A stretch of 64,000 nt of DNA from the NCBI RefSeq assembly GCF_014649795.1, contig NZ_BMTS01000005.1, forward strand, positions 372,001 through 436,000, written 5' to 3'. Each line of letters opens with the position of its first letter. The first letter of the stretch is position 1. A program made the translations under genes and the position numbers. Source of the stretch: Streptomyces melanogenes. Its GTDB lineage: Bacteria > Actinomycetota > Actinomycetes > Streptomycetales > Streptomycetaceae. Positions 1 to 7,695 of this stretch are shown here, one piece after another. The notes below the pieces were generated by a model, which ran no database searches, had not been told where the DNA came from, and saw only the letters and a list, made by a program, of their open reading frames with translations.

Positions 1-83
1 CAGCGGGGAGCCGACGGAGGGTAGGACTGCGGCGCGGACCACGATGCTGCTCCCGGGAATGAGTGGTGCGGAACGACGGGGTG

Positions 84-1478
84 TCAGAACTGGAGGGACT
101 TGGTCTGGAGGTACTCGCTCAGGCCGTGCGGGCCGAGCTCGCGGCCGACGCCCGACTGCTTGTACCCGCCGAACGGGGCCAGCGGGTTGAACCGGCCGCC
201 GTTGATGTCGACCTGCCCGGTGTCCATCCGCCGGGCGAAGGCGACCGCCTCGGCCTCGTCACCGGCCCAGACCGCGCCCGCGAGCCCGTACACCGTCCCG
301 TTGGCGATCCGCAGCGCGTCGTCCTCGTCCTCGTACCGGATGAGCGAGACGACCGGGCCGAAGATCTCCTCCTGGGCGATGGTCATACCGGGTTCGACGT
401 CGGCGAAGACGGTCGGCGCCACGTAGTACCCCTGCTCCAGCGGGGCCTCGGCGCCGCCCGCGACGAGCCGGGCGCCCTCCTCGACGCCCTTGGCGATGTA
501 GCCGCGCACCCGCTCCCGCTGCTTGGCGCTGACCAGCGGGCCGACCCGGTCGCCCGCCGGGTACTTGGCGACGGCGGCCCTGGCGAGCTCGACCGCCTCC
601 TCGTACCGGTCGGCGTGGACCAGCATCCGGGTCCAGGCGCTGCACGTCTGGCCGGAGTTGTTCATGACGTTGGCGATGCCGACGGCGACCGCCTTGGCGA
701 GGTCGGCGGAGGGCAGGATGACGTTGGCGGACTTGCCGCCGAGCTCCAGGGCGACACGCTTGACGGCCGCGCCCGCCGTGGCGCCGATCTGCCGCCCGAC
801 GGCCGTCGAGCCGGTGAAGGAGACGAGGTCGACCCCCTCGTGCGCGGCGAGCGCCTGGCCCGCGACCGGGCCGAGGCCGGTGACCAGGTTGAACACCCCG
901 GCGGGCAGCCCGGCTTCGTGCACCGCCTCGGCGAAGAGCCGTGCGGTGAGCGGGGTGTCCTCGGCGGGCTTGAGCACGACCGTGCAGCCCGCCGCGAGGG
1001 CGGGGGCCACCTTGGCGACGATCTGGTGCAGCGGGTAGTTCCACGGCGTGATCGCGCCGACCACGCCGACCGGCTCGTGGAAGACCGTGGAGTTGCCGAT
1101 CCGCTCCTCGAAGCCGTACGCGGCGGCGAGTTCGGCGTACGAACCGGCGACCGCGATCGGCAGGCCCACGTGCACCTGCTGGGCGAACTGCTCGGGCGCG
1201 CCGAGCTCGGCGGTGACGGTCGCCGCGATCTCGTCCTTGCGGGCGGCGAGCCGGTCCCGCAGGGCGGCGATCAGGGCGGCGCGCCCGGCGGGCGGGGTCG
1301 CGGCCCAGCCGGGCAGCGCCGCGCGGGCCGCGCGCACCGCCGCGTCGACGTCCTCGGCGGTGCCCGCCGGGACGTGCGCGATGACCTGCTCGTCCGCCGG
1401 GTTCACCACGGCGATGGTGTCGCCGCCCGAGGCGGGCGTCCACCGGCCGTCTATGTACATCCCGTCGTGGGCGTTCAT
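84..1478 (-). CDS. NAD(P)-dependent aldehyde dehydrogenase
   Basis: A 464-residue member of the ALDH superfamily, which oxidises an aldehyde to an acid with NAD(P). Visible motifs are the general-base Glu in ELGGKSAN, the catalytic Cys in NSGQTCSAW, the nucleotide-site [10 protein letters not shown] and the C-terminal [15 protein letters not shown]. Length is normal for the family. The ATG at 1478 is chosen because GGAGGAG lies just upstream; the open frame runs further 5' but that part is arginine- and proline-rich shadow. The gene stands alone. A near-perfect palindrome at 1540-1558 lies 62 bases upstream, and the same motif lies in front of the acyl-CoA dehydrogenase at 62004, so co-regulation is likely. 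The substrate cannot be read from the sequence. Confidence 0.93.
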   Translation of the reverse strand: MNAHDGMYIDGRWTPASGGDTIAVVNPADEQVIAHVPAGTAEDVDAAVRAARAALPGWAATPPAGRAALIAALRDRLAARKDEIAATVTAELGAPEQFAQQVHVGLPIAVAGSYAELAAAYGFEERIGNSTVFHEPVGVVGAITPWNYPLHQIVAKVAPALAAGCTVVLKPAEDTPLTARLFAEAVHEAGLPAGVFNLVTGLGPVAGQALAAHEGVDLVSFTGSTAVGRQIGATAGAAVKRVALELGGKSANVILPSADLAKAVAVGIANVMNNSGQTCSAWTRMLVHADRYEEAVELARAAVAKYPAGDRVGPLVSAKQRERVRGYIAKGVEEGARLVAGGAEAPLEQGYYVAPTVFADVEPGMTIAQEEIFGPVVSLIRYEDEDDALRIANGTVYGLAGAVWAGDEAEAVAFARRMDTGQVDINGGRFNPLAPFGGYKQSGVGRELGPHGLSEYLQTKSLQF

Positions 1479-1539
1479 CGCACTCCTCCTGAGCCTGGGG
1501 GGCCTGGGCCTGAGGGCCCGGGCCCGGGTCCGGGGACCC

Positions 1540-1558
1540 AAACTAGCGCCGGTAGTTT
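1540..1558. promoter_or_regulatory. Palindromic operator candidate before aldehyde dehydrogenase
   Basis: AAACTAGCGCCGGTAGTTT is a 19-bp dyad that is symmetric except at one pair. It lies 62 bases upstream of the minus-strand start at 1478. A closely related copy is at 63235-63253, same orientation and similar distance, before the acyl-CoA dehydrogenase. The symmetry suits a dimeric TetR- or GntR-type repressor. The TAGTTT half could also serve as a -10 element on the minus strand. Confidence 0.55.
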
Positions 1559-1637
1559 TCCGGCACCAGGGGCCGCCCGGCCAGTGCCCGGGCGTCAGGA
1601 GGAGGCTATGCGGTCCCGCCCGGGCCCCGGACGGCGG

Positions 1638-2414
1638 TCACCGGACGGCGGTCAGGTGGGCGAAGACGACGACGTTGCTCTCGTAGCCCTTCTTGCGGTC
1701 GAACTTGCCGCCGCAGGTGATCAGCCGCAGCTCCGGCCGGTTCCGCGGGCCGTACACCTCCTCGTTGGGAAAGTGCGCCTTGTCGTACTTGCGCACCGCG
1801 TCCACCGTGTACACGGCGACGCGGCCGTCGGCGCGCCGGGCCTCGACGATCCTGCCGGGCCGCAGCATGGCGATGTTGGCGAAGACGGCGGCCCCGGTGC
1901 GGGTGTCGCGGTGGCCGACGGCAAGGGCGGTGCCGGCCTCGCCCGGGGTGGGCCCGCCCTGGTACCAGCCGACCAGTTTGGGGTCGTCGACCGGCGGGGT
2001 GGCCAGGTGGCGCCCCGGGTCGAGCCCGAGACCGACGACCGGCGCCTTCAGGCTCAGATACGGGATGGCGAGGCCGGTCGCCCTGGACGGCGGCAGCGGC
2101 CGGGGCGGACGGGCGGGCGCCCCGGGCCCGGTGAACCTGCCGCGCCCGGCCGGCGCGGGCGGTTTGGCGCCCGGCACGGCCGGGGCCTGGGGCGCCCCCG
2201 GGGCCTGCTCGTCCCCGTCAGCCCTCGCGGGGGCCGAGGGCGTCGCCGCGCCCCCGGCCCCCGCGGCGCCCATGGCGACCGGTGCGACCGACCCGTCGTC
2301 CTGGGCCCACCAGACGCCGCCGACGACCAGGGTCGCGGCCAGCGCCGCCGTCCGCGTCAGCCGGTAGGCGCGGGTGCGGTGGAAGGGCCTGGGGGAACCG
2401 CTACGCGGCGCCAT
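1638..2414 (-). CDS. Sortase, class F-like
   Basis: A 258-residue membrane-anchored cysteine transpeptidase. One N-terminal membrane segment (roughly residues 19-37, TAALAATLVVGGVWW) is followed by a Pro/Ala-rich spacer and a sortase beta-barrel. The catalytic His is in AVGHRDTRTG and the catalytic Cys in LITCGGKFD; TCGG is typical of actinobacterial class E/F enzymes. The ATG at 2414 overlaps the upstream gene's stop by 14 bases, so translation is probably coupled. The upstream product is secreted with a C-terminal membrane anchor and is the obvious substrate, although it lacks a canonical LPXTG or LAXTG. Class F is inferred from the motif only. Confidence 0.88.
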   Translation of the reverse strand: MAPRSGSPRPFHRTRAYRLTRTAALAATLVVGGVWWAQDDGSVAPVAMGAAGAGGAATPSAPARADGDEQAPGAPQAPAVPGAKPPAPAGRGRFTGPGAPARPPRPLPPSRATGLAIPYLSLKAPVVGLGLDPGRHLATPPVDDPKLVGWYQGGPTPGEAGTALAVGHRDTRTGAAVFANIAMLRPGRIVEARRADGRVAVYTVDAVRKYDKAHFPNEEVYGPRNRPELRLITCGGKFDRKKGYESNVVVFAHLTAVR

Positions 2415-3042
2415 GGGGGCGGCGGCGCAGCCGTCGGACGAAGAGCACCCCGGAGGCCCCGACCAGGCCGAGGGCCGCGATGCCCGCGGCCGGCGAGACG
2501 CCGTCGGTGAACCCGTCGGTCCCGGCCAGACCGCCGCCGCCCGCGTTCGGGCCGCCGTTGGGGCCGCCGTTGCCGCCGCCGGTCGAGCCGCCGGTGCTCC
2601 CGCCGGGCGGGTTGGCGATGGGGAGGCAGTCGACCTTGAAGACCTTGTGCTTGCCCGCGCCCTTGCCGCCGGTGATGTTCCAGGTGAGCTTGTACTGCCC
2701 GTCCGGGAGGGAGAGCGGCAGGGTGCGGCCGACGCCGGTGGCGAGGGTGATGGCACCGCTGAGGGTGGCGCCGCCCGCCCTGAGCGGCTGCGTCTGGATG
2801 GACCAGGTGATGCCCTGCGCGACGTCGAAGTTGAACGCGTCGAGGTAGAACCCGCAGACCTTGGGCTCGTTGCGCTGGTCGGTGAACGGGGTGCCCAGGT
2901 TGTGGATCTTCACGTCGCCGTTGTCGCCGGGGGCGGCGTGTGCGGCGGGCGCCCCGGCCAGGGCGGCTCCCGCTAGCCCCAGGGCGAGGGCGGTGGCGGC
3001 CGGGCGGCGGACGGTGGGGCGCGGGGGTGAGAAGGCAGGCAT
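2401..3042 (-). CDS. Secreted, C-terminally anchored protein; probable sortase partner
   Basis: A 213-residue protein of unknown function. It has a signal peptide ending AHAAPGDNG (about residue 37), a beta-rich domain to about residue 135, a Gly/Asn-rich linker, then a hydrophobic helix (GIAALGLVGASGVLF) and an Arg-rich tail. That is the architecture of a sorting signal, but in the expected place the sequence reads LAGTDGFTDG rather than LAXTG. The gene is first in a two-gene operon with the sortase (14-base overlap). The ATG at 3042 has AAAGGAAAG just upstream. An 8-bp inverted repeat sits in the leader at 3055-3093. The domain was not recognised as a named family. Confidence 0.82.
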   Translation of the reverse strand: MPAFSPPRPTVRRPAATALALGLAGAALAGAPAAHAAPGDNGDVKIHNLGTPFTDQRNEPKVCGFYLDAFNFDVAQGITWSIQTQPLRAGGATLSGAITLATGVGRTLPLSLPDGQYKLTWNITGGKGAGKHKVFKVDCLPIANPPGGSTGGSTGGGNGGPNGGPNAGGGGLAGTDGFTDGVSPAAGIAALGLVGASGVLFVRRLRRRPHGAA

Positions 3043-3054
3043 GCGCTTTCCTTT

Positions 3055-3093
3055 GAGTCAGATTGTCATATAAATCGACCTTTCGTCTGACTC
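3055..3093. repeat. Inverted repeat in leader of secreted protein/sortase operon
   Basis: GAGTCAGA at 3055-3062 is repeated inverted as TCTGACTC at 3086-3093 with a 23-base AT-rich spacer, unusual for this genome. It lies 13-51 bases upstream of the ATG at 3042. It could be an operator or a 5' UTR stem. The rest of 3094-3352, up to tnpB, holds no gene that I can support; the left end of the TnpB element must lie somewhere in it. Confidence 0.4.
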
Positions 3094-3352
3094 TCTTTCA
3101 CACCCGTACGGCGAAACGGCGGAGCAGCGCCGGACGGGCCGCCCGATATCGCCCGTCCGGCGCAGCGCGCCGCCGTTCGCACGGTCCCGGCTCAGAGAGG
3201 CCCCACTCGGGCGATCCCGACGGCGACACGGAACGTGTGTGCCCATATTCGCTGGTGGGGGTGATTGCGGCAGAAGTTGGGTGCGGGTGTGTGAATCTCG
3301 CTCGTATGGTCGCTTGAGGCCAGGGGTAGGAGACGGGAGCGGAGGTATCGGT

Positions 3353-4573
3353 GTGGCGGGAGCAGCGGGGACTGGTGGCGTGGGTCATGCCCGGTACACC
3401 TACCGACTGCGCGTGTCGCCCGCCGCCCGCAGTGCCCTGTCGACGGAGTGGGACCGGTGCCGGTGGGTGTGGAACGAGTGCGTCGCCAAGTCCAAGGCCG
3501 TACACCGGCACAACAAGGCCACCGGACAGCAGGCCACGTGCGGCCCGGCGCAGCTCGACAAGATGCTGACCGAGGCCCGTGCTCGTACACCGTGGTTGCG
3601 TGAAGGCTCGTCGGTTCCCCAGCAGCAGATCATCCGCGACTTCGGCCGCTCCCGCGCCAAGGCGCACAAGGACATCCGCGAGCGATTACCGATGGCACGC
3701 CGGGCCGGGATGCCCAGGCACAAGAAGAAGCGTGAGGCGTCGGCGAGCCTCAACTACACCCGGTGCGGCTTCCGGCTGAAGCACGGCAGGCTGCACCTGG
3801 CGGGCGGCATCGTCCTGACGGTGGTGTGGTCGCGGGAACTGCCCGCCGCACCGCCGAGCGTGCGCGTATACCGGGACAGCCTCGGCCACTGGTACTGCTC
3901 GTTCGTCGTCCCGGCTCAGGCGCAGCCGCTGGCGGAGACCGGGCGTGTGGTCGGCGTGGACTGGGGCGTGAAGGAAACCGCCACCACCACCTCCGACGAC
4001 CACGACCTGCCGCACGCCGGGCATGGCAGAAAAGCCCAGGCCAAGCTGACCCGGTACGACCGGATGATGGCCCGCCGCAGACCGAAGAGGGGTCGACCGG
4101 CCTCGAAGGGCTACCGCGAGGCGAGGCAACTGCGGGCGGTGGCGTACAAGAAGGCCGCCCGGCAGCGACAGGACACCGGCCGTAAGTGGGCCAAGAAGGT
4201 TGTCCGCGACCACGACGCTGTCGCCGTCGAGGACTTCAAGCCGAAGTTCCTCGCCAGGACCACCATGGCCCGTAAGGCCGCTGACGCCGCCATCGGCGCC
4301 ACCAAGCAGGCCCTGATCGAGATGGGCCGCAAGCACGGGCGGGACATCCGCCTCGTACACCCCGCGTACACCACGATGGACTGCGCGCAGTGCGGAACGA
4401 GAGCCAAGCACGCCCTGCCGCTCAGTGAACGCACCTACACCTGCACGGCCTGCGGAGCCGTGTCCCCCAGGGACAAGAACTCCGCACGCGTGATGCTCGT
4501 CCGGGCTGGTCTCGACCCGGCTGGTGCCGAGGGCACAAGACCTTCTGGGGCACCGCCCCAGAAGGCGGCCTGA
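3353..4573 (+). CDS. tnpB: IS605-type TnpB RNA-guided nuclease (OrfB)
   Basis: A 406-residue TnpB from a GTG at 3353, chosen because GGAGG sits 7 bases upstream. TnpB proteins are RNA-guided DNA nucleases, ancestors of Cas12, that help IS200/IS605 elements persist. All three RuvC carboxylates are present: Asp203 in GVDWG, Glu293 in AVEDF and Asp374 in PRDKNSARVM. The zinc finger is C344-x2-C347 and C364-x2-C367. The protein looks intact, so it may be active. No TnpA transposase is nearby, so mobilisation would need a helper in trans. A TTA codon at 3686-3688 would make translation depend on the bldA tRNA in Streptomyces. Flanking genes show no sign of interruption. Confidence 0.92.
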   Translation: MAGAAGTGGVGHARYTYRLRVSPAARSALSTEWDRCRWVWNECVAKSKAVHRHNKATGQQATCGPAQLDKMLTEARARTPWLREGSSVPQQQIIRDFGRSRAKAHKDIRERLPMARRAGMPRHKKKREASASLNYTRCGFRLKHGRLHLAGGIVLTVVWSRELPAAPPSVRVYRDSLGHWYCSFVVPAQAQPLAETGRVVGVDWGVKETATTTSDDHDLPHAGHGRKAQAKLTRYDRMMARRRPKRGRPASKGYREARQLRAVAYKKAARQRQDTGRKWAKKVVRDHDAVAVEDFKPKFLARTTMARKAADAAIGATKQALIEMGRKHGRDIRLVHPAYTTMDCAQCGTRAKHALPLSERTYTCTACGAVSPRDKNSARVMLVRAGLDPAGAEGTRPSGAPPQKAA

Positions 4574-4576
4574 GCC

Positions 4577-4613
4577 AGGAATCCCCTCCCTTCCCAGGGA
4601 GAGGAGGTTTCAA
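4577..4613 (+). ncRNA. Right-end hairpin, candidate 3' part of omegaRNA
   Basis: An imperfect stem (about 4585-4591 with 4596-4604) begins 12 bases after the tnpB stop. In characterised IS605-family systems the omegaRNA scaffold overlaps the 3' end of tnpB and ends at the right end, with the guide taken from flanking DNA. By analogy the guide here would start at about 4614. Transcription is inferred. Confidence 0.4.
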
Positions 4614-4652
4614 AAGATGTTGACGTGTGAGCAATACGAGCAAAACCCCAGG

Positions 4653-6872
4653 TCAACGAAGCGCGACCAGCTCGACGGGGAAACCGTTGAGCACCGCCGT
4701 CCCCGACAGCGGGTCCAGGCGCGAGCCGTCGAGCAGCTGGTTGACGTTGACGCCGGGCAGCCCTTCGGCGACCCCGAGCCGGGTCCCGGGGCGGTGGTGC
4801 CCCCACCCGTGCGGGAGGCTGACCACGCCCGTACGGACCGAGTCGGTGATCTCCACGGGCGCCGCCACCTCGCCGCCGTCCGCCTTGACGCGTACGGGAT
4901 CGCCGTCGCGCAGCCCGAGCCGCGCCGCGTCCTCGGGGTGGACGTGGAGGGTGCAGCGGTTGGAACCGCCGTTCAGGGACGGGATGTTGTGCAGCCAGCT
5001 GTTGTTGGAGCGCAGATGGCGCCGGCCGACCAGGACGAGCCCGTCCGGGCGGGCGCCGAGGGCCGCGCGCAGCCGGGGCAGATCGTCGGCGATCGGCGCG
5101 GGCAGCAGCTCGATCCGCCCGCTGCGGGTCCGCAGCACCTGCGGGAGGCGGGGTTCGAGGGGGCCGAGGTCGATGCCGTGCGGGTGGGCGAGGACCCGCT
5201 CCAGGGTGAGGCCGTCGGGGGCGGCGCCGAAGCCGTCGCCGTAGGGGCCGAGCCGCAGCATCAGATCGAGCCGCCGCTCGGGGCCACTCTCGCCAGTCAG
5301 CGATGCGGCGAGCTCCTTGGGATCGCGTCCGTATACGGCCGAGTGCGGGTCGGCCACGGCCTTGCCCAGCGTACGGTCGACGACCATCGCGTCCACGGCG
5401 TCCGCCGGGGCACCGTGCATGCCGATCGCCGCGAGGACGAGCCGGGCGTGGATCTCGCACTCGTCGAGCCTGCCCTCGGCGAGCGGCACGGCGGGCCGGG
5501 TGTAGCGGACCTGGTTGCGCACGGCGAGCGCGTTGAAGGCGAAGTCGAAGTGGGCGCTCTGCGAGGGCGGCGGCGGGGGCAGCACGACGTCGGCGTGGCG
5601 CGAGGTCTCGTTGAGGTACGGGTCGATACTGACCATGAAGTCGAGCCCGGCCAGCGCGCGGTCGAGCCGGTCGCCGTCGGGGGCGGAGAGCACCGGGTTG
5701 GCGGCGCAGACGATCAGCGCCCGGACCTGCCCCTCGCCGGGCGTCTCGATCTCCTCGGCGAGCGCGGCCGCAGGGAGCTCCGACTTGGCCTCCGGGTGGC
5801 CGCCGACCCTGCTGCGCCAGCGGCCGATCTCGAACCCCTTGCCGGGCCCGGCCGGACGCGGGGCGCGGTCGGTGGCGGAGAGCGGGAAGAGCGCGCCGCC
5901 GGGCCGGTCCAGGTTGCCGGTGAGGATGTTGAGGACGTCGACGAGCCAGCTGGCGAGGGTGCCGTGCTCCACCGTGCAGCTGCCGATGCGGCCGTAGACG
6001 GCGGCGGTGGGCGCGGCCGCGAGCTCCCGGGCGAGGATGCGGATCCCGTCCGGGTCGAGGTCGCAGGCCGCCCCGGCCGCCTCGGGGGTGAACTCCCGTA
6101 CGGCCTCGCGGACTTCGGCCAGCCCCTCGACCGCGTCCGCGAGCTCCCCGAGAGAGGTCAGCTGCTCCTCGAAGAGGACGTGGGCGAGGGCGGCGAGCAG
6201 CAGGGCGTCGGTGCCGGGCCTTATGGCCAGGTGCCGGTCGGCGAGTTTGGCGGTACGGGTGCGGCGCGGGTCGACGACGGTGAGGGTGCCGCCGCGCCGG
6301 CGCAGCGCCTTGAGCTTGCCGGGGAAGTCGGGCGCGGTGCACAGGCTCCCGTTGGACTCCAGCGGGTTGGCGCCGAGCAGCAGCAGGTGGTCGGTTCGGT
6401 CGAGGTCCGGCACCGGGATGGCGAACGGGTCGCCGAAGAGCAGCCCGCTGGAGACGTGCTTGGGCATCTGGTCGAGGGTGCTGGCGGTGAAGAGGCTGCG
6501 GGTGTGCAGCCCTCCGAGCAGGACGGGCGGGTAGAGCGCCCCGGCCATGGTGTGGACGTTGGGGTTGCCGAGCACGACCCCGACGGCGTCGGCGCCGTAC
6601 GTCTCGACCACCGGCCGCAGCCGCGCCGCGACCAGGTCGAACGCCTCGTCCCAGGTCGCCGGCTCCAGCTTGCCGTCACGGCGGACCAGGGGTGCGGTGA
6701 GCCGGTCGGGGTCGCCGTCGACCTCGCCGAAGGAGGCGCCCTTGGGGCAGATGAACCCCTGGCTGAACACGTCGTCCCGGTCGCCCCGGGCGCCGGTGAC
6801 CCGGGTCCCCTCAATGGTCAGGGTCAGCCCGCAAGTGGCTTCGCAGAGGGGGCAGATGCGCAGTGCGGACAT
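4653..6872 (-). CDS. Molybdopterin oxidoreductase with N-terminal [4Fe-4S] motif
   Basis: A 739-residue catalytic subunit of the DMSO-reductase/formate dehydrogenase superfamily, using bis-MGD. An N-terminal Cys set (CPLCEATCGL then GFICPKG) binds a [4Fe-4S] cluster. The Mo/W-bis-MGD domain follows, and the C-terminal dinucleotide-binding domain shows LVGRRHLRSNNSWLHN and LPHGWGHH. There is no Tat signal, so it is probably cytoplasmic and assimilatory-like. No electron-transfer subunit lies next to it, so partner and substrate are unknown. The ATG at 6872 has GGAGGA five bases upstream. An 18-bp palindrome at 6920-6937 sits in the promoter region, and a TetR gene lies upstream on the same strand. 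Confidence 0.92.
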   Translation of the reverse strand: MSALRICPLCEATCGLTLTIEGTRVTGARGDRDDVFSQGFICPKGASFGEVDGDPDRLTAPLVRRDGKLEPATWDEAFDLVAARLRPVVETYGADAVGVVLGNPNVHTMAGALYPPVLLGGLHTRSLFTASTLDQMPKHVSSGLLFGDPFAIPVPDLDRTDHLLLLGANPLESNGSLCTAPDFPGKLKALRRRGGTLTVVDPRRTRTAKLADRHLAIRPGTDALLLAALAHVLFEEQLTSLGELADAVEGLAEVREAVREFTPEAAGAACDLDPDGIRILARELAAAPTAAVYGRIGSCTVEHGTLASWLVDVLNILTGNLDRPGGALFPLSATDRAPRPAGPGKGFEIGRWRSRVGGHPEAKSELPAAALAEEIETPGEGQVRALIVCAANPVLSAPDGDRLDRALAGLDFMVSIDPYLNETSRHADVVLPPPPPSQSAHFDFAFNALAVRNQVRYTRPAVPLAEGRLDECEIHARLVLAAIGMHGAPADAVDAMVVDRTLGKAVADPHSAVYGRDPKELAASLTGESGPERRLDLMLRLGPYGDGFGAAPDGLTLERVLAHPHGIDLGPLEPRLPQVLRTRSGRIELLPAPIADDLPRLRAALGARPDGLVLVGRRHLRSNNSWLHNIPSLNGGSNRCTLHVHPEDAARLGLRDGDPVRVKADGGEVAAPVEITDSVRTGVVSLPHGWGHHRPGTRLGVAEGLPGVNVNQLLDGSRLDPLSGTAVLNGFPVELVALR

Positions 6873-6919
6873 GGGGGTCCTCCCCGGGGCGGCGGTGGTG
6901 ACGCGCGGGCGGTTTGAGC

Positions 6920-6937
6920 ATACCGACCGGTAGGCAT
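6920..6937. promoter_or_regulatory. TetR-type operator candidate before the Mo-oxidoreductase
   Basis: ATACCGACCGGTAGGCAT is an imperfect 18-bp palindrome centred on ACCGGT, 48 bases upstream of the start at 6872. It overlaps a minus-strand TATGCT (6917-6922) that could be a -10 element. The adjacent TetR gene is the natural candidate ligand. Confidence 0.5.
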
Positions 6938-6984
6938 GGTGGCGAGGGTTGCGAAGGACCGTTACGGCGACCGCCCGCGCGGGC

Positions 6985-7590
6985 TCAGCCCAGGGTCCTG
7001 GCCAGATACGCGTGCAGCAGTTCGCGGGTCTCGGAGACGATGCCCGGGTCCCCGTCCGGGTCGGTGCGGAAGGCGAGCCGCAGCAGCGCGTCCGCCGCCT
7101 CCACCGCGACCAGGATGGTCAGGCGCAGCTCGGCGTCGGGGGCGCGGCCGAACTGGGCCGGGAGCAGCTCGGCGAGCCGGTCGGCCAGGAGGTGGTTGGC
7201 GTCGGCGGCGGGGTCGACGACCGGCTGCGGGCCGCCGAAGTCCACCAGGTTGAACCCGGGCACGGTCTTCTTCAGGACCAGGTACTCGTCCAGCACCGCG
7301 TCGATCGCCCCGCGCCAGTCCTCGGCCTCGATGGTGGCGAGCCGGGCGCCGACGATCTCCGCGAACCGGTCGAGGTTGCGGGCGGCGAGCGCCTCCGCGA
7401 GCGCCCGCTTGTTGCTGAAGAACCGGTAGACCGAGCCGATGGGCACCCCGGCCCGCTGGGCGACGGCCCGGGTCGAGAGCTCTTCGTAACCGGTCTCGTC
7501 CAGGAGCTCGGCGCAGGCGTCCAGGATCCGGCTGAGGCGCTCGGCGCTGCGCTGCTGCACCGGTGCGCGGCGGAGGTTCGCATGGGGCAC
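6985..7590 (-). CDS. TetR/AcrR family transcriptional regulator
   Basis: A 201-residue TetR-type repressor. The N-terminal helix-turn-helix is clear: RILDACAELLDETGYEEL, then STRAVAQRAGVPIGSVYRFF and SNKRALAEAL. The C-terminal ligand domain is helical and not assignable. The start is a GTG at 7590; the longer open frame into hmgA is spurious. It is divergent from hmgA, with paired inverted repeats between them, and on the same strand as the Mo-oxidoreductase 112 bases downstream. It may control either or both. The ligand is unknown. Confidence 0.9.
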   Translation of the reverse strand: MPHANLRRAPVQQRSAERLSRILDACAELLDETGYEELSTRAVAQRAGVPIGSVYRFFSNKRALAEALAARNLDRFAEIVGARLATIEAEDWRGAIDAVLDEYLVLKKTVPGFNLVDFGGPQPVVDPAADANHLLADRLAELLPAQFGRAPDAELRLTILVAVEAADALLRLAFRTDPDGDPGIVSETRELLHAYLARTLG

Positions 7591-7624
7591 GGCCCCATCA
7601 TGCCGCGCTCGGCCGGTTTTGCCG

Positions 7625-7653
7625 TTGACGCGGTCGAATCCGAATCCTACGGT
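7625..7653 (+). promoter_or_regulatory. Probable hmgA promoter
   Basis: TTGACG (7625-7630) and TACGGT (7648-7653) are separated by exactly 17 bases, a good match to the Streptomyces housekeeping-sigma consensus (TTGACN, TANNNT). Transcription would begin near 7660, about 36 bases before the hmgA ATG. The -10 lies within the inverted repeat at 7643-7666. Confidence 0.55.
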
Positions 7654-7666
7654 GACCCATAGGATT
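7643..7666. promoter_or_regulatory. Inverted-repeat operator between tetR and hmgA
   Basis: AATCCTA (7643-7649) pairs with TAGGATT (7660-7666) across 10 bases. Outer GAATCC and GGATTC copies flank it, giving a nested double dyad. It covers the presumed hmgA -10, as expected for repression by the divergent TetR protein or by the downstream GntR protein. Confidence 0.55.
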
Positions 7667-7695
7667 GCAGGATTCTTCGGCAGCGGGAGCGGCAG

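Larger units (their letters stand above)
3353..4613 (+). mobile_element. Stand-alone TnpB (IS1341-like) element; left end unresolved
   Basis: The element consists of tnpB alone. Its right end is recognisable just after the stop: a hairpin formed by CCTCCCT and AGGGAGAGG, followed by GGAGGTTTCAA, which is the usual look of IS200/IS605 right ends. The left terminus and target-adjacent motif lie between about 3094 and 3352 and could not be fixed by eye. Confidence 0.7.

Noticed and set aside
63..2510. Long open frame antisense to the aldehyde dehydrogenase and sortase
   Set aside because: Composition is Arg/Gly/Pro repetitive with no domain; it mirrors real genes on the other strand, as expected from GC-biased third positions.
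4524..6917. 797-codon open frame opposite the Mo-oxidoreductase
   Set aside because: Antisense shadow of a clear molybdopterin enzyme; no motif or ribosome site.
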